Shown: positions 1-10,690, counted from the first letter of the stretch. The stretch: DNA of 64,000 nucleotides from Dermanyssus gallinae (GCA_003439945.1 QVRM01002391.1:24877-88876), one strand, 5' to 3'. Made by a program: numbers and translations. Notes: generated from the letters alone by a model not told the origin.

Positions 1-1031
1 GTGAGTAGGGTGTATTAGAGATTAAGCAAAATGTGGGAACTCCGCAAGGAGACCCGCTAAGCTGCGTCTCGTTTACACTTCTTCTTGCTGACCTCGTCGG
101 TTACGTCCGACAGGAGTACCAAAAAGCCGTAGTGGTAATGTATGCAGATGATATCGTGGTCGCTCATTGCGAGTTAGGTGCCATTAAGCGCATTACCTCT
201 ATTATAGAGGCGTTCCTTGTCTCGAAGGGACTTGAGATAAACACCAGGAAAACCAAAGCCATGAAATTCAGGCGTGGAGGTCGATTGGCTGCCAGAGACG
301 TTATACGTTGCTGCGGCCAACCATTGGAGTTTGTTAACTCCTTCCAGTATCTTGGCCTTCGGGTTCATTATACGGGAACGACGTTCACAGCGCATGTAAA
401 CGAAACAGTACGGAAGGCACTTGTCTCTCTTTACGGGGAAGTAGGCAATGTCCGAAGACTGTCCGTTCTCTCAGCAGTGAGGCTCTTCATGCTTAAGATT
501 GTTCCGGGGCTGATGTACGGTCTTGACAGGGTGTGGAACCAACTCACGCTGGCGAATTTTAAACAGTTTGAAAAGTGTTTTTCATTATCTATGAAGCGAG
601 TGCTCTGCTTGCCTATCCGAGCGAGGAGCCGCTTTGTGTATCTCATGTCAGGCTGCCCACCGGCTGCTGAAACAATCCGACTAAGGCTGAAGATGCCGCG
701 TACAGTACCTTACGAATGTTTTATTTCGGAGTGGGAAGCTAAAGTCGAACAGGCCAGGCGGGAGGTCGGTGGTTTGGACGTTTTCAATGCCTTGCACCTT
801 TGGTCTGGTCCTGCATGTGACAATCGCCACGTATACACCAAGTACATAGTGCATGGTTATCACTACCTGGTATGTTCAAACGCAACCTTTCACGAGGAGT
901 ACGAGTTGTGCACCTGCCGATTCTGCCTGCAGAGGTGTGCCAAGTACCATGCAGTGGAATGCACAGCGCTGGACCGAAAATCGCTGCACTACTTCTCTCG
1001 TCGGAAGCGTGAAGAAGATAGAGCAACATAA
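1..1031 (+). pseudogene. PHD LINE ORF2, C-terminal RT half (window-truncated)
   Basis: This is the 3' part of the large ORF of the non-LTR retrotransposon whose 5' part is seen at 24,808-27,000. The frame is open from 9 to 1031. It contains the RT signatures GTPQGDPLS (from 36) and the catalytic YADD near 141-152, then a thumb and C-terminal region ending in a Cys/His cluster (CTCRFCLQRCAKYHAVEC) near 913-963 that may bind zinc. Just upstream, codon 6-8 is TAG where the other unit has CAG at the equivalent place, and an in-frame ATT is inserted at 21-23. The element is therefore broken at least once. The 3' UTR follows, with AATAAA at 1072-1077. Confidence 0.85.
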
Positions 1032-2762
1032 AGAAACATTTTTGAAATGTATATTTACTCAATTTGAGTGAAATAAACATAATTGTAGTAACATCAAAAT
1101 TGTTATTCAATTTAGGCATTGCTTTCTTAAAAAAATAGCATACATTCCTGGTTGCTATTTAGATACTGATTCGTTCCTGTTGAATCGGAGTTGCTTTCCG
1201 CAAATTGCGATATGGAATCATACACCAAATTGCAACGCCGGGAAAATGTGTAAGGTTCATGGCCTAAGGATCGGTGGCCATCTGTAACCAAGTAGCTCTA
1301 GAAAAGAAAGTGCTGTTTACTGTGCACTGAGTAGCGGCACTAATGAACGTTTGAGCCCTAAATAGAATCCACTAGCTACGATAACTCTGGCCATACGTAT
1401 ATCGTGTTGCTCTTGTATACGTTTATTGCGCGCCGCTAACAGAAGGTTTAAGTATCGCCCAAAGACGTAGGGTACGTCCGGCAAAAAAACACGTAAGAGA
1501 AACCACTCTGACGATGCAGTGCAATGCATCTGTCACGCTTTAACACATTGGTTGGAAAACAACACTTATGGGTTTCGTATCAGCGAAGGCTCAGTTTTAT
1601 GCATTCATTGAAGTAAACGGATAATACGTATATTCATTACACTAAACGGGTATACGTACACTCGGTTGACTACAACACGGATTTACCAAATTAGATTAGA
1701 AAAAGTCGAGTAAAAAATAGGTGACAAACTAATCTCTCCAGAAGTCCTAAGATTAACTTAACTACTAATAGTAGGAGTCGCTTCGGAAAGCTATAGTTCT
1801 GTAAGATTCCCACAATCATCACAACTGCAGATTTGCGCAACTCGGGGGTTCACTGCAACCGCTAGATCAAGCTAGATCAGTTATGACTCGATTAACAACT
1901 CGTACGCAAGAGACGAGGCCAGGCCTGTCCAGGCTTTCCACAAATACACATAGGGCTATGACGTTTATTCTGAGATTTAATTAAGCAACCGTGCGTTCTG
2001 CCTGTTTTGTGCGCGATGCTGCCTCGGGCAGCAGGCACTGCGGGAAACAGGTTGCACTACAGACAGCAAGTAATAGCGCTGCAGCAGTTTGCCCAACAAA
2101 GCCACAAGGGCACAAGTTCTTCAAGCGCACAGCTCACCACACCACCGAGGAGGAGGAAACAGTCGGTAATTCCGCACGCTACAAACAGAAACGGTAGGCA
2201 GCCAAAGGCAGCCCTACTATTCGAGTCTTTTTCGGTCTTGACCGGCGCTAGCCAGCCAGCCATTATTCTCCAGTGCCGAGCTCCACTGGGCTGATGACTG
2301 AGATGAAAGCCATCGATTAGTCCGGCTACGGCCGCCGGCACCGCAGCCGCGGGCAACCGAACATTAGTTACCAAAATCATGCGATGCCGCGCGCGCGCCC
2401 GGTGAGAGAAACCCGCCCGGGTCGTCTTGCCCCACTGCCCGACTGCAGGCATGTTTTCACTCTCTGCGTTCGTTAGAGAACCGGGTTCAACCCCCCCCCC
2501 CCCACGTGATGATGTCGTGGTTGTTGACAGCCTGCGCCCCGCTATTGGTGGCCGCGTTTACGCTTCCGGTCGAGTAGGCGACAGAAGCCATACAAACACA
2601 CACATAGATACACATAAAATTCGATATACATATACATACACCCACATATGTACACCACAAACACAACCGCCGTTGTGAGTCTATGGTCGTCGTCGTTGTC
2701 GTCGTCGTCGTCGTCTACGAGGTGCAATCTATCGGCTCCGTTCTCTGCCGGTGCGCTTTTAG
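1032..2762. other. Non-coding stretch with LINE 3' UTR and short simple repeats
   Basis: The first 60-70 bases are the LINE 3' UTR. I see no gene in the remainder: frames are short and the two units are nearly identical at the DNA level whatever the frame. There is a poly-C run at about 2,491-2,502, a CA/TA-rich run at 2,593-2,665 and a GTC trinucleotide run at about 2,688-2,716. Unit 2 (27,547-29,222) lacks about 55 bp around 2,198-2,255. Confidence 0.6.
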
Positions 2763-3863
2763 TCAGCGGTTCTTTAGCAATTCGTCTTTAGTAATCCGCC
2801 TTCGAGCTGCCTTTGCTGACTTGTTGTTGTTGTTGTAGCCATTGTTATTGTTGGTGTTGGTATTGTTGCTCTGATTGTCGTGGTGGAAGATGGTGCTGGG
2901 GCCATCTGTTGCTGCTATTGATGTACTTCTCGTCAATACTGCTGCTACTGTTGTTTGTGTTGTTGTTGTTGTGCTTCTACTTCTTATTCTTGTTCTTCTT
3001 TTTCCTTTTGGTTTTCTTCCGTAAATTTCCTTTGTCATTCGTGTCGCTGTTATTGCGTTCCGTTTTGCTGATAGTGTTGTCCATGTTGTTGTTATTGTTG
3101 GCGTTCGCGTTGTTGTTGTTAATGTTGGCGTTGTTGTTGTTGGCCTTGTTGTTGTTGGTGTTGTCGTTGCTTCTGTTTGTGTTGTCATTGCTGCTGTTAT
3201 GCCTACGTTTGTTATAGGTTCTGCTATTTCTGTTGCTCCGCTTATTGGTATTCTAGCTGGTGTTGTTGTTGTTGCAGTCGTTGTTGCTGCTGCTGATGCT
3301 GCTGTGATTTCTACATTTGCTATAGGTTCTGCTGTTTCTGTTATTGATACTGTAGCTGGTAGTCTCGCTGCAGCCATCGCGTTTGCTGTTTGCTTGTTGT
3401 GTCTTGTATCGTAGCTGTTATCGTTAGGGCGTGCTCTTTTCTGGCCACACAGGCGGCCGTCTCCATCGCAAGGATTCGCGAACATCACTACAACAAGCAT
3501 GCTTGTCGTCAAATTACGACGGTAGGAATTCGTAGCCGCAATAGGAGCGCGTGTCCGTCGCCCTGAATCGTCGATTGCCGAGGCTGTTACGAAAATAATC
3601 ACACAGGTGGCGAACACCAGAATAAGGGAGGACACCGCTGCGAGCCATATCACTTTGCACGTATGTGTAAATCCAGGACGGCGATCAATATCCTGCAGGA
3701 TGCGCGTTGACTTCCCCTCGTCTTGACCAAACACCCATGAATGTTTGCGTTCCGTCAGCAGGCTGGAATCTAGCATGAATTTATCTCTGTTAGCTTGAAG
3801 CATTGAAACGATGACCAAATGACCACCCATAGCGCAGAATGCATTTGAATTGAATTGAAACAT
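2763..3863 (-). CDS. Candidate single-pass membrane protein, Thr/Asn-rich (weak)
   Basis: This is a 366-residue open frame of unknown identity. The N-terminal 110 residues look protein-like. A hydrophobic segment around residues 70-93 (VIWLAAVSSLILVFATCVII) is long enough to span a membrane. It follows a polar, charged N-terminus, as expected of a type II protein with a cytoplasmic N-terminus. The rest is Thr, Ala and Asn-rich and is encoded by TTG/GTT-type repeats read on the opposite strand, so it may be microsatellite rather than protein. In unit 2 the frame is broken after about residue 115. Of four base differences I checked in the N-terminal part, two are silent and two change residues, which decides nothing. 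It could be one exon of a host gene or chance. Confidence 0.28.
   Translation of the reverse strand: MFQFNSNAFCAMGGHLVIVSMLQANRDKFMLDSSLLTERKHSWVFGQDEGKSTRILQDIDRRPGFTHTCKVIWLAAVSSLILVFATCVIIFVTASAIDDSGRRTRAPIAATNSYRRNLTTSMLVVVMFANPCDGDGRLCGQKRARPNDNSYDTRHNKQTANAMAAARLPATVSITETAEPIANVEITAASAAATTTATTTTPARIPISGATEIAEPITNVGITAAMTTQTEATTTPTTTRPTTTTPTLTTTTRTPTITTTWTTLSAKRNAITATRMTKEIYGRKPKGKRRTRIRSRSTTTTTQTTVAAVLTRSTSIAATDGPSTIFHHDNQSNNTNTNNNNGYNNNNKSAKAARRRITKDELLKNR
2813..3402. repeat. TTG/GTT-rich trinucleotide region
   Basis: This is a run of imperfect TTG, GTT and CTG triplets. The equivalent region at 29,265-29,760 differs by several gains and losses of whole triplets, for example a longer GTT run near 29,566 and loss of about 100 bp near 3,150-3,230. 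Triplet-sized changes fit slippage. Confidence 0.85.
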
Positions 3864-4646
3864 ATTGGTAGTAGTAGTAGTATATTACGTAATAGCGTAA
3901 ACGTATTATAACAGTATTTGTAACAAAATTGTGACATTAAGGCCATGCGTGCGAATAAACATTCGTATGTGTTTAAGTGTCGTGAAAAAAAAAGCACAAG
4001 TAGTGGAGTGATGCTGTTGCTGTTGTGCAACGCAACAACACTTGAAAGAACTTTGCAACAAAATTGAGAATATGTATGGGTTTTGTGTATATTCTCTTTA
4101 GCTATTCTTCAGCGTTAACGAAAAGCGGCCGCTGCTAACGTACCTGTATATGCGAACGCAGAAGATCAACTGGCGTAGTGGCTAGTGCCAATCCGCACAG
4201 CAAGTGCAAGGAGTATGTTTTTTCAGCATATAAACAATATGTGCATAGGCACGCGCAATAACAAGTTTGCTAAACATGCGGATAGCCTGGTGTTTTGCTG
4301 TTTAGGTCTATTTCTTTCGGCGACGATATCTTCGGAGATTCATAAAACGTTGAAAAACGAGTATAAGTTTGTAAGTATGTGCCGTGGTGACAATTTCGTT
4401 GCTAGAGATCTAGGGTTTCATTACCTTTGGTAGGTAATAACCATGCATTTTTTGTGGTCTCTATTTACCTATCCTGTTACTTTGTTCCAGTTGGCTATAA
4501 CTGTTGATCATTGACTAAAGGTCATCCCCCTTCACCCCCCCCCCATTACGCAAATAGAAGCGCTGTAAAAAGGCAAATAAGCCATCATAATGAGTCTTCG
4601 AATTCAAATCTCTCGACACCTCGCAAGGACAGGAAACGGAACAAAA
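3864..4646. other. Non-coding stretch, no gene seen
   Basis: The stretch is nearly identical in unit 2 (30,274-31,050). It holds a short GTA run at 3,866-3,881 and a C-rich run near 4,536-4,545. Frames up to 86 codons occur on both strands, but none shows a recognisable motif. Confidence 0.5.
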
Positions 4647-5631
4647 GATAACATAACATCACTTTTATTTCGCATAAAAGGGTTGGTATCAATATACATA
4701 CTTCTGTAAGACAATCGTAATTAATCACCAAATAGGCGAGCACTATTTGGATTATCATGGGCCCATTTGGCCATACGCCAAGCAAACAGTCCGTTCACGA
4801 ATTCAACGCGGGCCACGGCTTTTGAATTGATTGATCGTTGACTCCTTAGGTTATTGGAGCGTACATCAAAAAAGTGTTCTAACAAGTCACATTTTCGTAA
4901 TTGATGTAGAACAGATAAGTTGCACTGCATAAAAAGTGTGTCGATACTTGGAACAACGTCATCTAACACGCTGTGGGGGCACCTGATTCGCAGGCGTCTT
5001 AGAAACATGTTTTGGACGCCATCCACCAACTTCCTATATTTGGACAGATAAGGCTCCCAGACAGGGGAGCAATATGTGAGTTTAGGAAGAACAAGAGATT
5101 TGTAAAGGCGAATGTACACATGTGGAGTCGTTAAAATAAAACAGCGAAAGATAGTATTTATTGTGCGCAGAGATGTCTCCACAACCTTGGTAATGTGAAG
5201 GCTAAAATTAAGATCAGGCGTAATATATATGCCTAAGTCCCGGGTATAAGAGAGGGTCGGTAAAATGCAGTTGTCAATTTTGTAGTCAAAGTCAAGTGCA
5301 CCATTTTTCAGTACAATGCATTTAGAGGGTGAGAGAATCATGTTGTTTTCAGAACACCATCGTGCAATGCCGTCGACGGCAGTCTGCAGAACAGCGTGGG
5401 AGTCACTAGAGCAAATAGGATAATAAAGTTTTAAGTCGTCAGCATATTCAAGATATTTGACCGCCGGTGGCAGGTACTTATTTATGTCCAATACAAAAAT
5501 TGTGTATAGAAGGGGGGATAAACATCCTCCTTGAGGTACACCAGATACTGCAGGATATGGTCGACTAAGTTTGTCACCAACCTTTACTCGAAAATGACGG
5601 TCGCTTAAATATGCCTTCACCCAAAACAAAA
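4647..5631 (-). mobile_element. 5'-truncated CR1-like LINE, RT domain and C-terminus
   Basis: This non-LTR retrotransposon fragment lies on the minus strand and has one open frame of about 302 codons (5,629-4,721). Visible RT motifs are VSGVPQGGCLSPLL, the catalytic YADDLKLYY, and the primer-grip and thumb region LSPSKC...LGIYITPDL. The C-terminal part is typical of CR1/Rex/jockey-like elements; the exact clade is not assigned. The endonuclease and N-terminal RT are absent, so it is 5'-truncated. An AATAAA signal lies near the 3' end at the left. The insert is flanked by the 7-bp duplication aacaaaa (4,640-4,646 and 5,625-5,631), and unit 2 has a single copy at 31,051-31,057 without the element. 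The frame has no stop, which fits a fairly recent insertion. Confidence 0.88.
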
Positions 5632-5713
5632 ACGGCCTTAAAAAAATTTAAACAGTTTTTAAGGCCGTTGTTTAGAGGATAGTCTAATTTTTTTATATTT
5701 CTAGACTATCCTC
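5632..5713. other. Two consecutive hairpins
   Basis: The first inverted repeat has 14-bp arms (5,631-5,644 with 5,656-5,669, AACGGCCTTAAAAA and its complement). The second has 12-bp arms (5,675-5,686 with 5,702-5,713, GAGGATAGTCTA and its complement). Both are kept in unit 2 although the loops differ. They sit immediately downstream of the small minus-strand frame ending at 5,701. They may be a 3' UTR structure or the ends of a decayed foldback element. Confidence 0.7.
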
Positions 5714-5895
5714 CGTCCCCTACGGGCTTGGCACTTAACCTGAGGTGTACCTTCAATGCACCGAGGGCCGGACATGTTAAGATATCTAGCGTTTTTCCAA
5801 CAGTCCTTGTGGCAGGATGACCGCTGACTCTCAGCAGCGGTATGGTTTACTATCGTTTCGTAATGAGCATCGCTCAAAGAAAATTCGACCAACAA
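5701..5895 (-). CDS. Small Cys-containing ORF, unidentified (weak)
   Basis: The frame has 64 residues, and the open frame extends upstream to about 5,965 without an ATG, so if real it is an exon or a fragment. Four cysteines are clustered at the C-terminal end: CHKDCWKNARYLNMSGPRC, then KCQARRGRR. This pattern recalls short secreted cysteine-bridged proteins, but I cannot name a family. The unit 2 copy (31,121-31,321) keeps the frame and differs at several residues, including Ser to Cys next to the first cysteine and Asn to Asp. No splice acceptor is obvious. The stop overlaps the second of two hairpins. Confidence 0.25.
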   Translation of the reverse strand: MLVEFSLSDAHYETIVNHTAAESQRSSCHKDCWKNARYLNMSGPRCIEGTPQVKCQARRGRRIV

Positions 5896-5968
5896 CAGGA
5901 ATCGAGCCGGGCGATCCTTGTTAGCTGAAGTTATGTGGTCGATTGAATGAATGATCGACTAATCGTTC

Positions 5969-6715
5969 ACTTAGCTAAATGTGATTGTGTAGCATTGATT
6001 AACTGACGTCATTGACCCTAGTTAGCTAATAATAAGGTCATATATGGCTCCTCCTGCCGAGGAATGCGTAGATACATAGGCAGGTAGAAAGAGAGAAAGA
6101 CGAAAGAGAAGAAGAAGGGAGGGAGGGAGAGAGAGGGAATTAAAATCAAAACTAACGCTAATTTGACGGAACAAAATAAGTATTGTGCAGCAACGCAACG
6201 CATGTCGCTGTGTCCGCATACCCACAAAGCTATTAGCTTGACTCTTCGGGTCGGAGGCGATGGTGCTGTCGTTGTAGTCGCACCGTGACAGGAGCTTATC
6301 GGGCGTATGTCGCTTGATCCGCAGCGCAGTGGGTTGTTCGACGCGCGACGCCTCTTTGCTGGACTTCGAATGAGAGCCGAGATGTGATGACGCTGACATC
6401 GGAATCGGTAGTGGGCGCACGCAGCGGCGGCGGCGGAGGCAGCGGCAGCAGCAGCGTCGGCGTCGGCGATGTCACACGAGACGAACGAGGGGTCCACGAG
6501 GCGGTCCACGAGGGACTGACAACCACAAGACCGGAAAGGCCAGCGTTCGAAGGCCCGCCTGCCTGGCGCGACTGGCGCTCGCTAACATCGTTCGTTCGAC
6601 GTGCTTTGCGATACGACCTGCGTTGCCCTGCCCAAGCAACCAACCAACCACCTCAGCAGAGTTTACCGTCTACAGTCTCCAGTCGCTACTGGCTGGCGGC
6701 TCTCAATGGCTGCGC
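5969..6715. other. GC-rich shared segment, no supported gene
   Basis: The segment matches 31,380-32,137. It contains a purine-rich GA run (6,086-6,138) and GCN-type triplets (6,420-6,470) that generate overlapping Ala-rich or Gly-rich frames on both strands. Triplet gains and losses between the units (for example near 31,842-31,860) point to slippage, and no domain is visible. Confidence 0.5.
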
Positions 6716-7570
6716 ACAGAGCCAATGGAAGTAGCAGAAAGATAATAGATGACTTTGTGTGTGTGTGTGTTCGTTAGTGTGTGTGTGTGGGCGTGAGTGT
6801 GGGTGTGTGTGTGTGCGAGTGTGTGGCCTTATGGCTGTGTAGGCTGACCAAAAACAGCTGGAATCTCCGATCGATGTCCGATTTATCTCGCCCTCGACCC
6901 CGCGCCAAAATCGAACGTGACTGCTCCCCCCTGCTTTTAACAACTCTCCCGCCTCGGGGTTGTACCCACTGTTGTAGGGGTAGAGCCGCAGCAATGTTGC
7001 CGCTTGCCGGCGATCTCTGTTGCTCTTGTGGTTGATTCGATGTCACGCCGCAGGCTCGTTCTCTGGCATCGCCAGATTTTCCCGTTCCGTTAGTATCTGG
7101 CCGAATGTCAACTGCCGAAGGCCGGAGATCTCTGCCATGTCCCCTTGCAAGAGCTCCCTACTGAACTTCCTGTTGTTAAGGAATTGGGAATCGGATATAA
7201 AGACTTCAAAAACCTTAGGGAATCTCGTATCCTACATCTCTTACACTTGCGTATCGCTGCAGTCGCACAGTCGTGGCGGGTCCTGTCGAGCCCTTTGCCA
7301 GCGAGTCTTTTACTCCTGTTCAAGTTCCGTTCATTCCTTCCTTCTGCCACTTTTACGGCGCCTACCGCAAACAGCTTATCATCCGTAATAGGCAGACCCG
7401 TTTCTGGCTATGTGCACGAGGTTCCCACTGTAAGGGACACTCGAATGTCGCCGATGCCACTTCCTCTGCCGGTCGGCTGAAAATGCTTTGACAGTGTCTG
7501 TCAAAGCCCTCTGTTCCTTCTAATCCAACTAAATCGAGATTTTTTTTTTTAACTGGTTCCATTGCCAGGT
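6716..7570. other. Unit-1-only segment with (TG)n microsatellite
   Basis: Sequence from 6,716 to 8,842 is absent from unit 2, where 99 bp replaces it. The first part holds TG repeats at 6,755-6,770 and 6,777-6,830. From about 6,900 to 7,570 I see only short broken frames; this may be the degraded 5' part of the LINE that follows. Confidence 0.5.
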
Positions 7571-9304
7571 AAATACTATTGTACAGTGTTTATACCATGT
7601 TGCCTTGTGACTCTCATTAGTTTAAGCACTTCAAGCGTGAACTTCGTAACGCCAAGGCTAATTTTTATAAGACGTGCTTTAGGCAACTCCAGGGTGGCAC
7701 TTTCAACTTTTGGAACTTTATTAATGGTTCGTGTGGCAGAGCCAGAACGTCGATGGAACTTCCTACTACTCTGGAAGCCAGTTCTGGGCTTGCGACTGAC
7801 CCAACGGATATAGTGACGGAGCTAAATCACCATTTTGCTACGGTGGGATCCAATACAGTAAAGGCTCTCCAAGTCAAGGAAAACGTTCAGCCAGCTCTGG
7901 AGGCCACCTGGTTTAAGAAAGATTTGTCAATCTCTTTTTTGCCAGTAAGTACGCCGGAGGTACAGAAACGTTTAGAATCCACGAAGGCTTCTTGGGGCTG
8001 CAGGAATCCCAGACCGATTGCTAAAGCTGTCCTCCGTCACTCTTTCTCGTCCATTGGCGCATATTATAAACCGTTCCCTGACTACTGGTGTTTTTCCCGC
8101 TAGACTAAAGGTGTCCACTTGAAAAGGTAGTTAAATCCAGATGCGAAGGGCACCTTAGTTCGATTGGTTTCTTTTCGAGGAATCAGTTTGGATTTCGTAA
8201 GGCACGCCCAACGGAGCTTGCCCTCGCTCATCTATATCAGGAGGTCGCAAATTCTTTCCAGGACAACCAACTTTGCCTTGGCGTCACTTTGGATGTTTCC
8301 GCCGCCTTCAACTGTGTAAATCATTCGTTGTTCTTACATATGCTCGAAAAACTTGGTTGTGATAGCACTGCTGTGTCCTCGTTTAGGTCATACCTAGCGG
8401 AGAAGCAGCAGGCGGTAAAGGTAGGTTGATTTGAATCGCCCCTAGAAGAAGTAAACATAGGGACGCCACAAGGGTCAATCTTAGGACCGTTTATGTTTAT
8501 CTTTTTGATCAACTTCATTATTGAAGAGATCGCGTCAGATGGGTTCTGTACGCCCATCGTCTATGCTGATAATACGACCTTACCTTTTCGTATTCAACCA
8601 TCTGGGATACAGGCTGACGTACTGAAGGCTATGCAAGTAGTAGACTATGCTATTCTTGTGTTTGAAAAATTCGGTCTGGTAATAAATGCGGAAATACGGA
8701 AGTGACACTTTCCTCTACTATCAAATGTCTGGGCTCAACTTTACATGAGACGCTTAGATGGCATGATCACTTAGACGTTATTACGCCTAAATGCTATGCA
8801 GTCATTTCATCTATTCGTCGTCTACGAGAACTAGGAGTGCCTGTCGAGGCTCTTCTTATGGTGCATAAAATGCTATTAATGCCAGTTTATTGTTATGGTA
8901 TTTCAATTTAGGTATTTCATAATAAAGGTGTAACTCATAGGGCCGAAGTCATTCAGAATGGTGCCCTCAGGGTAGTATTTAACCTGCGCCGCAACGTATC
9001 GGTTCGCAAGTGTTTTCAAGACTTTAAGCTTTTACCACTTAGGGATATTTACAGAACGGTAAAAATTGCCATGCTTGCATTTAAGGTGTATAGAAGAATT
9101 CTTCCGGATGATGCTGCTTTTCCTATAAGAGCTGCTGTTAGACGCACAACTCGACGTGCAACGGAATTTGTGAGGCCAGTAGCTCTAAAGCAGCCCACTC
9201 GTCATGCTCTCGCATGCACCATGCCAACTATCTGGACCGAACTTCCCAAAGAAATTCGTGTACTTACTTCAGTCAGATTATTTAAACGTGAGGTGAAAAT
9301 ATAG
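7571..9304 (+). pseudogene. Degenerate CR1/jockey-like LINE ORF2
   Basis: This is a plus-strand RT region in several frames. The order is the linker before RT (about 7,640-8,060), early RT motifs (NQFGFRKARPTELALAHLYQ, 8,180-8,240), a core strand with VTLDVSAAFNCVNHSLLL (8,283-8,336), GTPQGSILGPFM (8,462-8,497), then YADN at about 8,561, then the thumb and C-terminal domain (8,700-9,304). The catalytic motif reads YADN, not YADD, so the second aspartate is lost. In addition there are frameshifts near 8,105, a stop near 8,428, and breaks near 8,700 and 8,910. The tail continues to AATAAA near 9,521. The 3' 700 bp is shared with unit 2 (32,237-32,940); everything upstream is missing there. Confidence 0.85.
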
Positions 9305-9973
9305 GTAACGAGTAAAAACTCTAGTCAAAACTAGTTACCCGTCATTAGGTTGAAGAAAGCGTGTCATGTATGTAAACGGGAGAAGTTTTTAGCACCTTTA
9401 ATTGCTAGTTTCTTATGGAGTGAGACATGTTGAAGTATGAAATCGATAAAGTTGGTGTAAATACATATTTTAAATCTTTTTATATACGAGAATTTAAGCA
9501 TTGTGAAATTGCGGTTCCGTGAATAAAACTCAAAAATTAATTAATAATTAGATTTGTCTCTACACTATGCAGAGTCATAGCCTACACGTGGCCTACGAGT
9601 TCATTGAGGACATAAAGCCTATTTGCCTATGAAACCTAAGAATAGATGATAATTTGTATTATATATCATTAAGGACAGAATATATAGTATTATATATAAT
9701 TACGGACAGAAATCTTATTTAGCTAAGAACCCTAAGAAAGGATGATTATTAGTAATTGTTGTAGATCGTCACAGATCGATTAGACGTCATAGATAAAAGC
9801 CTTCCGTCATAAAGCTGGCGTAACAGTTTGTCGAAATTGCCCTTTAGTGAGTCCGTATTATATCATATTTCTGACAATTTTATTATGGTCGCCATTGGAA
9901 TTCGAATTTAGAGCTAGATGAATGCTAACATTTGTCCTATCATAACAAGACGTGTAGTCGCGTGTCCACTCAC
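9305..9973. other. LINE 3' UTR and AT-rich non-coding DNA
   Basis: The 3' tail of the preceding LINE runs to about 9,540. AT-rich sequence follows, with repeated ATATAT and AAGGACAGAATAT-like words at 9,655-9,720. It is nearly identical in unit 2, and no gene is seen. Confidence 0.5.
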
Positions 9974-10085
9974 TGTGTGGATTAGAGGGGCCAGACCGTC
10001 CCGCTCGGTTTACAACTGACGTCTCTTCCAAGGCGCTTTTATTTAGGAGCACGAATATGGTCAAAACCACAATACACACATACAT
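9974..10085 (-). CDS. Candidate first exon with signal peptide (weak)
   Basis: An ATG at 10,085 opens a frame starting MYVCIVVLTIFVLLNKSALE. This is a short polar start, a hydrophobic core of about 13 residues and a plausible cleavage area, as in a secretory signal peptide. The frame meets a consensus splice donor GTGAGT (plus strand ACTCAC, 9,968-9,973). A first exon of 112 nt would encode about 37 residues. Unit 2 keeps the ATG, the hydrophobic core and the donor (33,368-33,479). The frame also runs on past the donor to 9,858, where four differences between the units are all replacements, which argues against constraint in that part. No downstream exon is identified, so this may be chance. 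Confidence 0.25.
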
Positions 10086-10171
10086 TAACGTAAGCACACG
10101 TATTGTATAGAATAATTACTGTTATTGGCAAAGACACTCTTCTTCGTGCAGAAGGCTTATAAACAAGTAGA

Positions 10172-10690
10172 ACTTCCGCAAGCTAGGGGTTGACGCTGCC
10201 CAAAACCTCTACTAGAAAATGTAGGTTATTAGCGGTATAGAGTGCCTTTCCAGAAGCTGCTTGGTAGCTGGAGCGATCTCTGCTGCAGGCGTGACTTTTA
10301 TTTCCTCCACTATTTTCGCTGCAAGCCCAAACTGCTGCGCATACCTGTGACACCCGAGCCATACTCATTCAAAATAGACCTGTTCTTCCCGCAGGAAACT
10401 AATTTACGGGCGGTCACGTTATGTAAACTAAAACGTGTAAAGCGTATAGGAGCCCCTATTGTTTACATGCTTAGGTTAGTGATCAGGGCTTACTTTCAAG
10501 CTCTCCAACAGAAACTGGGGAAGCCTGCCTCTGCAATCCTGCAAAACGCACTCGGACGGGCCTCGTTTAGCGTGACCACGTGCCAGTCTGCAACCTCAGC
10601 GGCCTTCCGTCAACGCTATCACCACAAGGAACAATGAAAATTTAGTATAATTTCTGTTCAGTGGTTTGAGGTTGGGGACAAGGCTAACCG
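10172..10690. other. Unit-1-specific spacer between blocks A and B
   Basis: This 520 bp stands where unit 2 has about 10.9 kb of unrelated sequence. One plus-strand frame (10,242-10,637, 131 codons) is open but shows no motif I recognise. The spacer may be what is left after a deletion, or the ancestral state. Confidence 0.5.

Larger units (their letters stand above)
1..10171. repeat. Duplicated block A, unit 1
   Basis: This block is collinear with 26,995-33,565. The match starts inside the RT of a LINE and stops after the shared run ending near 10,171 (33,565 in the other unit), where the sequences become unrelated. Long stretches such as 1,100-2,180 differ by only a few substitutions. The main differences are a LINE present only here (4,647-5,631), a 2.1-kb stretch (6,716-8,842) replaced by 99 bp in unit 2, and a 484-bp stretch (289-772) missing from unit 2. 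Confidence 0.95.

Noticed and set aside
2480..2505. gggttcaacccc resembling a tRNA T-loop / B box
   Set aside because: The putative T stem does not pair beyond three bases and no A box, anticodon arm or acceptor stem can be placed upstream.
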